Positions 28,550 through 38,011 of a DNA stretch of 64,000 nt are shown piece after piece. Numbering within the stretch: position 1 is the stretch's first letter; each line of letters opens with the position of its first letter. The notes under the pieces are model-generated. The model was not told the DNA's origin. It searched no databases and worked only from the letters and a program-made list of their open reading frames with translations. Made by a program: the position numbers and the translations under genes. The DNA comes from Candidatus Thorarchaeota archaeon SMTZ1-45 (lineage in GTDB: Archaea; Asgardarchaeota; Thorarchaeia; Thorarchaeales; Thorarchaeaceae). The stretch spans positions 18,839-82,838 of the forward strand of contig LRSL01000086.1 of assembly GCA_001563335.1 (NCBI GenBank), given 5' to 3'.

Positions 28550-30187
28550 TTGATTTGCTTTGCACTAAGCGAATCTTCATTAGAGAATTACATTGATTCC
28601 GACAACCAATGTCTAAGAAGGGAGATAATCAAGAAATTGACACAAGAGCCCAAACCTCCATTGACATCTGAAGAAACAGATAGGGCTCTTGCTAAAATGG
28701 TGAAGCAAGGAATCGCTGCTCAAGTCAAGACTACCTTTACTGAGAGTGTTTTCCTTGTTGGTTTTGCCCTTCTCTTGCAAGCTCCAAATATAGTGATTGG
28801 CATTTTAGCTGCAATTCCTTCTGTCACTCAGCTACTACAAATTCCATCAATATTTCTCTTGGAGAAATATAGAAACAGGCGACAATTGAATACCTACACG
28901 CAATTAGGTAATCGATTTGGAATCCTTCTCATGGCCTTGATACCATTCATAGCTATTGGTGAGATTGGTTTACTACTCCTTATTGGAGCAATGTTCATCC
29001 AAAGCGTGTTTACAGCCATTGGCTCACCCAGTTGGAACTCTTGGATGCGGGATTTAGTACCTCCTGATCGTCTTGGCAGATTCTTTTCAACAAGAATGGC
29101 ACTAACGGGACTTGTAGCAATAGTTGCTTCTCTCTCTGGAGGTTTCTTCATCAGCAACTGGTTGGCATATATTGACCCAAGCGACATGGTTGGTCAGCTC
29201 TCTACATACTCAGTACTTTTCTTCATTGCATTTCTTTTTGGAATGATGGCAATATATTATACAAGAACCACTCCTGAGCCTCCGATGCATTCCCGACATG
29301 AGGAACTCAGTTTTGCGCAATTACTAGCAGAGCCATTCCAAAATGAGAATTACAGAAATCTGATGATTTTCTCTGCAGTGTGGAGTCTAAGTACCTCTTT
29401 CGCGAGCCCATTCTTCACAGTCTATCTACTTGATGTGAATATACTTGGATTAGAGGTAGTATTTGTTGCAGGTCTCGTAGCTCTTACACAACTAACAAGC
29501 GTAATCTTTCTGAGATTATGGGGACGTCTTGCGGATCGATTCAGTAACAAGTCAATCTTACAAGTAACATTACCTTTCTTCATCATTGGTACATTTCTTT
29601 GGACCTTCAGTTCAATTGCGAGGAATTATGGAGTACTGATTCCATTAATCATTCTAATACACATTTTCAACGGGTTTTCAGCCGCCGGAGTTAATTTGAG
29701 CAGTAATAACATTGGTTTGAAATTAGCACCTCGTGGTGAGTCAGCAACTTATCTTGCAGCAAGAGGATCAATAATCGCAGTGACTGGAGCTATTGCTCCT
29801 GTTATTGCAGGATTACTGGCTGACCTTTTTGCACATCACACAATAGAGTTCTCTCTTTCATGGCTTATTGATGGCGAGTTATTTACTCTCATTCCAGCCT
29901 ATCGTTTGTCTGGTATTGACTTTCTATTCGTCATCTCTTCAATCATTGGGATATATGCAATACATCGGATTGCTCTCGTGAAGGAGGAAGGAGAGGTTGA
30001 GGAAAAGGTTGTCATTGATGCGTTGATTGCAGAAACTAGGAGAAATGTTAGGACTGTTTCAACAGTCGATGGCCTGCGACACACATTCGAGGCCCCACTG
30101 AAGGTCACGAGAAGAGGTAGAAGAAAAAAGAAACCAGCTGATATAGAACCAATTCCTGATGACGATAGCCATGATGAGGGTCAATAG
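28550..30187 (+). CDS. MFS-like multi-pass transporter (start uncertain)
   Basis: ~12 TM segments, LRLWGRLADRFSNKSIL cytoplasmic loop. Confidence 0.8.
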   Translation: MICFALSESSLENYIDSDNQCLRREIIKKLTQEPKPPLTSEETDRALAKMVKQGIAAQVKTTFTESVFLVGFALLLQAPNIVIGILAAIPSVTQLLQIPSIFLLEKYRNRRQLNTYTQLGNRFGILLMALIPFIAIGEIGLLLLIGAMFIQSVFTAIGSPSWNSWMRDLVPPDRLGRFFSTRMALTGLVAIVASLSGGFFISNWLAYIDPSDMVGQLSTYSVLFFIAFLFGMMAIYYTRTTPEPPMHSRHEELSFAQLLAEPFQNENYRNLMIFSAVWSLSTSFASPFFTVYLLDVNILGLEVVFVAGLVALTQLTSVIFLRLWGRLADRFSNKSILQVTLPFFIIGTFLWTFSSIARNYGVLIPLIILIHIFNGFSAAGVNLSSNNIGLKLAPRGESATYLAARGSIIAVTGAIAPVIAGLLADLFAHHTIEFSLSWLIDGELFTLIPAYRLSGIDFLFVISSIIGIYAIHRIALVKEEGEVEEKVVIDALIAETRRNVRTVSTVDGLRHTFEAPLKVTRRGRRKKKPADIEPIPDDDSHDEGQ

Positions 30188-30243
30188 CCATTCTCCAAAT
30201 CGTTCATTCGGTAAATACGTTTATATTCTTCCAAATGTAAATA

Positions 30244-30273
30244 GTATACAATTGTATTCTCTTTGTATACAAT
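30244..30273. promoter_or_regulatory. Two AT-rich palindromes upstream of a micro-ORF
   Basis: ATACAATTGTAT (30246-30257) and TGTATACA (30264-30271). Confidence 0.45.
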
Positions 30274-30303
30274 CTGTAATTAGTACATAGAGGATGTAGA
30301 AAA

Positions 30304-30423
30304 ATGGCTGTAGCGAAACAACCTAAGCAGGAATCAACCGTGATTGCTTCAAGCAATAGGGTGTCAGAATACAAGAAAGTTGTTGAGGACATGCGGATTA
30401 TAGCAAAACACTATGGAAGATAA
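30304..30423 (+). CDS. Micro-ORF (39 aa): MAVAKQPKQESTVIASSNRVSEYKKVVEDMRIIAKHYGR
   Basis: Not in the ORF track; GAGGATG Shine-Dalgarno-like upstream; stop precedes convergent CDS end. Confidence 0.55.
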   Translation: MAVAKQPKQESTVIASSNRVSEYKKVVEDMRIIAKHYGR

Positions 30424-30441
30424 TTGTAGTTAAACTCCAGT

Positions 30442-31575
30442 CTACAAGACAAGTTTAGCCAAGATTGATTCGACCGACTCAATCTTAATTTTAGAGTCTA
30501 TGCTTGCGGCGCCATCACGTAGATTTCTAAGGCAAAAAGGACAAGCTGTAGCAAGAATTGATGCTTCGGTTGCTTTGGCTTCTTGAACCCGATTTGCAGC
30601 AATTGCTATTGAGTCCTCAACCTTTCCAGCACGGAAACCACCTCCAGCTCCACAGCATTTAGCAAACTTTCGATTCCACTCCATTTCGACAAGTCTAACT
30701 CCAGGTATAGATGAGAGCACCTGTCGAGGTGCGTCATAAAGCCCTGAGTGTCTACCGAGATGACAAGGATCATGGTACGTTATAGTAGCATTGAGAGGAC
30801 TAATCTTGAGCCTCTTCTGTTTGATTAGTTCTTGTAATAACTCAATAGTATGTGTAGTCTTGAACCTTGATTCATCATTCATTAAAAGCTTGAAGTCGTT
30901 AGAGAACATTCTATAGCAACCAGCACATGAAACCAGAATTTTGTCTGACTGCATACTCTCAAAGAGTGTGGTAATCCTCTTCGCTTGTTCAAAAGCTTGA
31001 AATTCATCGCCCACACGATATGCAGGAGAGCCACAGCATATCTGTTCATTTGGGATTCTGAAACTTACTCCTGCAGCTCTTAGGATTTTGAGTAAGGAGT
31101 CTATTTCTTCACTTTCTCTGTATATCTGGGTACATCCAAGAAACAAAGTATAATCTGCTGAACTTAGCTTAGATTCAGATAGAGATTGTAAGACCGTATC
31201 GCCCTCAGCTGAATTAGCTGAATAGGGATTGCCACTTTCACGGGTGCTCGTGCTGATTTTTCTGTAACCTTCAGGAGGAGCGACTCCCTGCTTACAGAGA
31301 ACTGCTTTCATCTCATGGATGGCTTCACTCTGATTATACCCACAAGCCACATCACAGAGACCGCAACTTGTGCACGCAAAAACTCGTTCAGCTATGGTTT
31401 CATCTAGTTGGAGTCTTCCCCTGAGTAAATGGTAAAGAATAGTCATCTTTCCCTTTGCTGCATAACTGTCTAATTGCATTTGGCTGTAGGCAGGGCAGTT
31501 TTCACGACAGAATCCACAACGTACATGCATACAAGCACGCGCCCAGTCCTCATATTTTTCGAGCCGGTCTATCAT
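30442..31575 (-). CDS. Fe-S oxidoreductase subunit (GlcF/CCG-domain type)
   Basis: CGFCRENCPAY, CTSCGLCDVACGY, CCGSPAYRVG, CHLGRHSGLYDAPR, CCGAGGGF. Confidence 0.9.
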   Translation of the reverse strand: MIDRLEKYEDWARACMHVRCGFCRENCPAYSQMQLDSYAAKGKMTILYHLLRGRLQLDETIAERVFACTSCGLCDVACGYNQSEAIHEMKAVLCKQGVAPPEGYRKISTSTRESGNPYSANSAEGDTVLQSLSESKLSSADYTLFLGCTQIYRESEEIDSLLKILRAAGVSFRIPNEQICCGSPAYRVGDEFQAFEQAKRITTLFESMQSDKILVSCAGCYRMFSNDFKLLMNDESRFKTTHTIELLQELIKQKRLKISPLNATITYHDPCHLGRHSGLYDAPRQVLSSIPGVRLVEMEWNRKFAKCCGAGGGFRAGKVEDSIAIAANRVQEAKATEASILATACPFCLRNLRDGAASIDSKIKIESVESILAKLVL

Positions 31576-33014
31576 TAACTAAACCCCCTGTTTCCCCGAT
31601 TCAAAATGTTCTTTGGATCTAATAATGATTTCAGGTCCTTGAGAAGGTTCCAAGCAGAACCCAATTGGTCTTGAACCCAAGGTGAAGAACGTAATCCTAG
31701 TCCATTGGCATTTGAAAGACTGCCACCCATCTCTAGAGCTCGGCGATACATTCGCTCTTTAAACTGGAACCACTTGTCAATCTCACTCTTTCTTCGAGTA
31801 TCAACTGGTACGCTGAAATAAATGCAGAATGGAATAGGTCCTCTAGGACCACCAACAACAAACGCTCCAAAATCAATATCGACCCACCCAAACTCTCTTT
31901 TCAATTCATCACAAAAGTCGCTGAATTCTTGGAACTTACTGAGTGGTACACAGGCATCAACCAAATCAGGCTCATATTCAGTATGTGATAGGGCAAAATT
32001 ACTCTGATCAAAGGTGTCTTTTCCAATGTTGATAGAGTTCCACCATGACTGGGTAAGGTCTGAGGGTAGTCTATTTCCACCCTGTTTCTCAGAACATTTT
32101 GTTATGACCTTGAGTGTTGTATCCACCATTTCAGCACTACCAGACGCTCCAAATAGAACAGCCATTGAAATTTTATCAGGAATTGGTGTTTTTGCTCGCT
32201 CCATATATTGAACAAGAGACCTTCGATCAAACATAAAGACTGTTTCAGGCCAACATCCAGATGCATGAGCACTTTTGCAAGCCTCAATGGCTGTGGTTAT
32301 ATTAGAAAACCCGAAGCTTACCCGGTCCCGCATGGGAGGTTTGGGATATACTTTGAGTGTGGCTTCAGTGATGATACCAAAAGTACCTTCTGCACCAAGA
32401 AAGAGATTCAGGAGATTATGGGTTGGTAATGAGAGATAACTCTTACCTCCAATCCTGATTCTTTGGCCATCACTCATAATCACTTCCAATGCAAGAACCT
32501 GGTCGTACACATAACCGTACTTCGCGCCATAGATGCTGATACCCATACAGCTCAATGCTCCACCAATTGTTGAAGAGAGGCTACTCTCAGGATGGTGGGC
32601 AAAAAACACCCCTTTGTCTAGAGCTGCATTGTAAATTGCTTCAATGGTTGTACCTGCTTGAGCTGTGATGGTCAGGTTGTCAGTATCAACCTCTAGAACT
32701 CTATTTAGTCGCTTCATATCAAGTACAATTCCATGCGCGACAGCCAGTGGATTACCAGACATACTAGTTCCCCCACCCCAAGTATAGATTGGCACATTCA
32801 TTTGATTGGCGATTTTTACTACCTCAACAACTTCATCTGAAGTTCCTGGTTTGACAATGATGTCAGGTGTGTAATCGTCCGCAATTCCTTCAATTGAATA
32901 ATCTTTGGAATAGACCAATCTATCACATAACTCGCTACTTACATGTCTGTCGCCAGCTATCTCTATTAGCATCTTCTCAACAAGTGACAAATCTGTCATG
33001 AGTATCAATTCCAT
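31575..33014 (-). CDS. FAD-linked oxidase (GlcD / D-lactate dehydrogenase type)
   Basis: YTWGGGTSMSGNPLAV, AQAGTTIEAIYNAAL, HHPESSLSSTIGGALS, FGIITEATLKV. Confidence 0.92.
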   Translation of the reverse strand: MELILMTDLSLVEKMLIEIAGDRHVSSELCDRLVYSKDYSIEGIADDYTPDIIVKPGTSDEVVEVVKIANQMNVPIYTWGGGTSMSGNPLAVAHGIVLDMKRLNRVLEVDTDNLTITAQAGTTIEAIYNAALDKGVFFAHHPESSLSSTIGGALSCMGISIYGAKYGYVYDQVLALEVIMSDGQRIRIGGKSYLSLPTHNLLNLFLGAEGTFGIITEATLKVYPKPPMRDRVSFGFSNITTAIEACKSAHASGCWPETVFMFDRRSLVQYMERAKTPIPDKISMAVLFGASGSAEMVDTTLKVITKCSEKQGGNRLPSDLTQSWWNSINIGKDTFDQSNFALSHTEYEPDLVDACVPLSKFQEFSDFCDELKREFGWVDIDFGAFVVGGPRGPIPFCIYFSVPVDTRRKSEIDKWFQFKERMYRRALEMGGSLSNANGLGLRSSPWVQDQLGSAWNLLKDLKSLLDPKNILNRGNRGFS

Positions 33015-33209
33015 CGGTGGATGTCATTTCAGGAAGAGAGGGTGAATAATATCTCTACTGTAGGGACCATTATGTATGACTTATTGTATTTCAGCGTATA
33101 AATGACTGTGAAAACACATTTTATAGGACGAGTACATAGCTGAAATATCACTATAAGTGGTGTAACAATTGGTTTGTAGTGACCCCACCTCGGAATTGGA
33201 GAGGATAGT

Positions 33210-34268
33210 ATGGCAGCATCTCGCCGTTGGCAATTCAAGATCTGTCTAATTGGAGATGGCTATGTCGGGAAGACAAGTATTCGTCGAAAGTACCTAGGAC
33301 AGGGATTCAGGTCGAACTATATTCCATCATTGGGTGTTGATTTTGCACAAAAGACAGTAACGTACAATGGGGATGATGTTCGTTTGGTAATCTGGGACAT
33401 AGCTGGGCAACCACAATTCCAGAGCCTACGAAAGCGCTACTACGAGGGGTGTAGTGGTCTGATACTTGCTTATTCTGTGGTGGATAGAGAGTCATTCGAT
33501 AATGCTTCCAAATGGTTGGTCGAGGCGAAGGGATTTATGGAGGATTTTCCTGCTTTGATTATAGTAGGGAACAAAATCGATCTTCGGTCATATCATCCAA
33601 AAGAGAACATAATAACTTATGAAGAAGGTCTTGAGTTCACCAAGAAGTTCAGTGAACGACTAAACACTCCTGCCATCTTTATCGAAACCTCAGCATTGAC
33701 GGGGGAGAATATCGATAGGGCGTTTGACAAACTGACTAGGCTAATGATTAATCCAGAGGATTATCAGACAATTACTACGATGCATGAAGTACGTGTGGGG
33801 ACCGCTGAGCAAAGCCAACCCTCTGCGTCTAGTTCTTTAACGCCTACTATTTCAAGCAGTCAACCTGTTATAGAAATGCCATCTGTTGAAGAGTCAGTAA
33901 TAGCTCAAGAGGATGAGGTTGCACTAACCATGACCCATTTGATCGAGCTCCGCGGAAAGCTGAAGAAGGCTGAAGAAGAGTTCCGTGATTACTCGTTGGA
34001 AGTCGAAACCAAGCTTCTTACACTCAGGAACACTGTTCATGTAAAGAAAATAATGTACGAGCATCTAAGAGAACAGCTAACTCAAACTAGGCAGGAGTGG
34101 GCAGATGCCTATGACCAGCATGTTAAGTTGGACCAAGAGAAGAAACAGGAAATAGAGAAACGATTGGCTCATATTGCTAAGATTAGAGACCAAATCGATG
34201 AGATTGAAACATCAATCAAGAAACAAGTAAGCAAACTGGATTTAGGTAAAAGTATGGACCAATTATAG
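33210..34268 (+). CDS. Ras/Rab-like small GTPase with C-terminal coiled-coil extension
   Basis: G1 GDGYVGKTS, G3 WDIAGQ, G4 NKID, G5 ETSA; ~150-aa charged helical tail. Confidence 0.95.
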   Translation: MAASRRWQFKICLIGDGYVGKTSIRRKYLGQGFRSNYIPSLGVDFAQKTVTYNGDDVRLVIWDIAGQPQFQSLRKRYYEGCSGLILAYSVVDRESFDNASKWLVEAKGFMEDFPALIIVGNKIDLRSYHPKENIITYEEGLEFTKKFSERLNTPAIFIETSALTGENIDRAFDKLTRLMINPEDYQTITTMHEVRVGTAEQSQPSASSSLTPTISSSQPVIEMPSVEESVIAQEDEVALTMTHLIELRGKLKKAEEEFRDYSLEVETKLLTLRNTVHVKKIMYEHLREQLTQTRQEWADAYDQHVKLDQEKKQEIEKRLAHIAKIRDQIDEIETSIKKQVSKLDLGKSMDQL

Positions 34269-34366
34269 TAATTTTTGAATTTCCATGAAGCACAGGTGTA
34301 TGGTTTAAACTGAAAGTACTTTAACCAGAAGACAATGGTTCACGTTATCAAGGACCGTTACTATTC

Positions 34367-35668
34367 TTGTCAGAGAAGCATCACGAACTAATCGATCAGA
34401 AAGTTCGAAATTCAAATCACGAGGGAAATGTCCTCACTGTGCTTAATCTCTCTCTAGTGACATTCCTAGTTCTCCTTGGTCTAAGCATGGTTGCTCCAAT
34501 TCTACCAACCTATGCAGAGAGTTTTCAAGTATCATACACCCTCGTAGGTTTCGTAGTTTCATCCTTTGCTGTAACACGAATGGTTCTCGACATGCCTGCA
34601 GGACTACTCTCAAGAAGATTCGACAAGAAGAAAATAATGATTTCAGGATTGGTACTCATTTCAACTTCATCAATACTTGCTGGTTTTGCCCCCAACTATG
34701 GCACACTTGTAATCGCGCGTATGATAGAAGGCGCAGGCTCAGCGCTATACGTCACTACAGCCACAGTGTTCCTAGCTCAAATATCAGGAGAGGAGAAAAG
34801 GGGGCAGTGGATGAGTTTGTATATGGGCATGTTGCTTCTCGGAGCAATCTTTGGACCAACATTTGGAGGGGTTCTTGCAGACACTTACGATATTCGAGCC
34901 CCCTTCTTTGCTTATGCAATAATTACAGGCCTTGGTGTGTTTCCAACAATAACGCTGCCAAAACTAGCTAATTCTGGGAATGCATCTTCATCTCTTAAGA
35001 GAGGCGAGATCCTAAGAGACATGAGAGAAGTTCTATCCACACCTTCATTTCTTCTAGTGACCTTTGCAGTCTTCACAACATTCTTTCTACGTACAGGAGT
35101 ACGAACTACACTAGTACCGCTATTTGCCGCTAATAATCTGGGTCTTGATTCGGGTGCCATCGGTCTAGTACTTACGATTGGGGGGATAACGACTGCAATT
35201 ACAATCACGCCCATGGGAAGTGTTTCAGACAGAATTGGGAGAAAGATTCCTCTAGCATTATGTCTCGTTTTGACTGCAGCTATCACTCTGGTGATTCCAT
35301 TTTCTACGGATTTGCTAACATTATCAATTTCCCTAGGAATATATGGAGCCGTAATTGGTTTCTCAGGACCCAGCGCGGCTTATGTGACTGATTTATCACC
35401 ACCGGATAAACTAGAAATATCCATGGGACTCTATCGCATGATCAGTGATTTCGGATTCGTTGTTGGACCGCTTCTGCTTGGTTTCATAGCTGACTTGACA
35501 GCTACACCAGTGGGTGGGGAGCCTCATTCTGGACTCATTGGCATGTTTCCCTTCTTGATAGCCTCAATTATTCTCATAGTTGCCTTCTTTGTACTTTTAC
35601 GAGCTGATGATCCAGCAAGAGATAGAAGACAAAATGCCGTACTAAAGAGTGACTTACAACTCATTTGA
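34367..35668 (+). CDS. MFS transporter
   Basis: 12 TM-like segments, GLLSRRFDKKKIM, GSVSDRIGRKIPL. Confidence 0.9.
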   Translation: MSEKHHELIDQKVRNSNHEGNVLTVLNLSLVTFLVLLGLSMVAPILPTYAESFQVSYTLVGFVVSSFAVTRMVLDMPAGLLSRRFDKKKIMISGLVLISTSSILAGFAPNYGTLVIARMIEGAGSALYVTTATVFLAQISGEEKRGQWMSLYMGMLLLGAIFGPTFGGVLADTYDIRAPFFAYAIITGLGVFPTITLPKLANSGNASSSLKRGEILRDMREVLSTPSFLLVTFAVFTTFFLRTGVRTTLVPLFAANNLGLDSGAIGLVLTIGGITTAITITPMGSVSDRIGRKIPLALCLVLTAAITLVIPFSTDLLTLSISLGIYGAVIGFSGPSAAYVTDLSPPDKLEISMGLYRMISDFGFVVGPLLLGFIADLTATPVGGEPHSGLIGMFPFLIASIILIVAFFVLLRADDPARDRRQNAVLKSDLQLI

Positions 35669-35752
35669 ACAGATCAATTTCTATAATTAATTGGATTTAT
35701 CTCAGTTGATAGTGATTCTACTTAGAACTATCCTCTTTTATACACGCGAGCT

Positions 35753-36250
35753 TTGATGAGGGATATGGAGGACTTAGAAATGCATGAGGAGGAACTAAGA
35801 GAACTCATCACAGAAATTCGTGCCGCACGATCAAACCCAAAGAAGCTAAAGACTCTGCTTAACAAGTATGAGAATGAATTTGGAACTCAAGCAGAGAAAC
35901 GAGTTCTGGAGATCATCGCTGAAGATACTGAGAAGTCATGGGTGGGAATTGCTGAGGAAAGAGAGAATAATGACATTCAGGGCATCCTTGATACATTATG
36001 GGAGTCCTTTGAACGAGTGGGAGGAGAGTTCACTGTCAAGAGGACAAAAGATTCAGCACAGATTCACTGTACAAAGTGCCCAATGGCTGACACGTACCTC
36101 AAGATTGGAAAGCCTGAGTATGGATTGATTTTTCATTGCAGTACTGATCCACACATTGTAGCCGGATTCAATCCGAAGATGGAGTTTAGAATCACAAAGA
36201 GGCTCATGACTGGGGATGAGTGTTGCAATCATTATTATCGTTTGAAATGA
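35753..36250 (+). CDS. L-2-amino-thiazoline-4-carboxylate hydrolase-like family protein
   Basis: IHCTKCPMADTYLK...FHCSTDPHIVAGFNPKMEFRITKRLMTGDECCNHYYRLK Cys pattern. Confidence 0.6.
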   Translation: MMRDMEDLEMHEEELRELITEIRAARSNPKKLKTLLNKYENEFGTQAEKRVLEIIAEDTEKSWVGIAEERENNDIQGILDTLWESFERVGGEFTVKRTKDSAQIHCTKCPMADTYLKIGKPEYGLIFHCSTDPHIVAGFNPKMEFRITKRLMTGDECCNHYYRLK

Positions 36251-36334
36251 CATCTCCAAATGTGAAAGTCTGAAGAATGCTAGCAGATGAAAATCCAAAA
36301 ACCTCATTATTGATGAATGTGAATAGTGTAGAAC

Positions 36335-36877
36335 ATGTCATTAGAAGGGTATCCTAATTGGATTCGAGGTATTGATGTATTTATTGGACTCGTTACAATC
36401 ATTGTAGGAGCCTGGATCTTATTAAGTCCAGATCTTGTTGAAGCCACTTTAGTACTCGCGATGGCTATTGGTCTTTTTCTAATCGGTGTGGTAAGATTTG
36501 GGAAAGGTATCACCATGAGTGGCTTGACAATGACAAGCCGTGCCATGAAGATATTGAGTGGTATTGGAGCAATTGTCCTCTCGATTCTTTCTTTTATATT
36601 TAGTAGTTTGACGATAGTAGCCTTGATTTCATTACTAACCTTCGCAATAATGATACTAGGAATTTCAAGGATTGTTGTTGGGTATAATGAGAAGACATTA
36701 TCGGCTTGGGTGAGATGGATGAATATTCTTGGTGGAGGAATTGTATTCTTCTTTGGATTCTTTGCAGCAATTCTTTCAGGTTTAGGATTCTTTACACTTA
36801 GGCTGCTGATATCTTGTGCGTTTATGGTCCTAGGACTTATCCGAATTGCAGCTGCATCGAAAGGGGAGTTGACGTAG
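36335..36877 (+). CDS. DUF308/HdeD-like membrane protein
   Basis: Repeated TM hairpins with GL..IGVVRF motifs. Confidence 0.6.
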   Translation: MSLEGYPNWIRGIDVFIGLVTIIVGAWILLSPDLVEATLVLAMAIGLFLIGVVRFGKGITMSGLTMTSRAMKILSGIGAIVLSILSFIFSSLTIVALISLLTFAIMILGISRIVVGYNEKTLSAWVRWMNILGGGIVFFFGFFAAILSGLGFFTLRLLISCAFMVLGLIRIAAASKGELT

Positions 36878-36901
36878 AAAGAAAAAGAGAGAGAGGATTG
36901 T

Positions 36902-37489
36902 ATGCCAACTAAAGAAAAAGGTGCACGCATTCCACAAAGAAGTGCATATACAGTGAAGAATTTGCTTGGGGATCTCAAGAAACTCAAACTGACACCAAGC
37001 ACACTCTACACTGTCGGAACTGAAATCATCTACTTCGAGTGGACACAAGCTCGTGAAGAATTAGGGGAGCAGGATGAGATTACTATACATCTTGAGGAAC
37101 TTATGAGATTCATGCAAACAGATTATGAAAGACGGCTCTTACAGGGCGAATTAAGACGCGAAAAGGATACTCCTAACGAAGCAATTAACACTTTTCTTAA
37201 AGAAACACCTATTGAGTTTCAGTCTTATGTGCTCAAAAGACCTGGACCTTTTGTACAAGGAGTATTGCAAGCAATGCATACTCAAAGTGAGAGAGAGATA
37301 GCACGTTACAAAAGAACAGAGAACGGAATTCGTAAAGAGTTAGAAGAACATCCAAAAGATCCTGAGTTGTGGAATCATCTTCGTCTTGTGCTTTGGATTA
37401 TTGGTCAATATGATGACGCAAGTGATGCGTATAAACGAGCCAAAATATTCGGATGGGACAAGACTAAGTCAAAGATTGTTGGAATATAG
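36902..37489 (+). CDS. Hypothetical protein with C-terminal TPR-like segment
   Basis: DPELWNHLRLVLWIIGQYDDASDAYKRAKIFG. Confidence 0.65.
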   Translation: MPTKEKGARIPQRSAYTVKNLLGDLKKLKLTPSTLYTVGTEIIYFEWTQAREELGEQDEITIHLEELMRFMQTDYERRLLQGELRREKDTPNEAINTFLKETPIEFQSYVLKRPGPFVQGVLQAMHTQSEREIARYKRTENGIRKELEEHPKDPELWNHLRLVLWIIGQYDDASDAYKRAKIFGWDKTKSKIVGI

Positions 37490-37578
37490 CATTAGCCCTC
37501 TCAAATACCTGATTGGAATCGGTGGGTTTGAATACATCTTATGTTCTTGATATATCTAAACCAGAAGGAGGTTTTTGA

Positions 37579-37995
37579 ATGACATCAAAAGAATTAATGG
37601 AAATGTTGAATCAAGCTATTGCGAGAGAGATACAAGTAAGTATACAATATATGTGGCAGCATGTCAGGATTTATGGATTTGACCATCTAGCAATTGCTGA
37701 AGAGCTGAAGAAAACTGCAATCGCAGAGATGAAACATGCTGAGAGCATTGCAGAGAGAGGTGACTATCTTGGGGGTGTTCCTACCACGACTCCGGCAATA
37801 ATAACAGTTGTAAACAAACCACAAGAAATGATCACTCTTGATATGCATGCAGAGGAGGAGGCTATTGAACTTTACAAGAAGATTATAGAGCGTGCAGATG
37901 AAGAGAAAGACTATGTGACTCGAGAACTTTTTGAGAACATACTCTCAGATGAGGAAGATCATCACAACGTGTTCAGGACTTTACTTGAGAAGTAG
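37579..37995 (+). CDS. Ferritin-like/bacterioferritin-type diiron protein
   Basis: EIQVSIQYMWQH, EMKHAESIAERGDYLGG, DEEDHHNVF. Confidence 0.85.
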   Translation: MTSKELMEMLNQAIAREIQVSIQYMWQHVRIYGFDHLAIAEELKKTAIAEMKHAESIAERGDYLGGVPTTTPAIITVVNKPQEMITLDMHAEEEAIELYKKIIERADEEKDYVTRELFENILSDEEDHHNVFRTLLEK

Positions 37996-38011
37996 AGAGC
38001 TAGAATAACAT

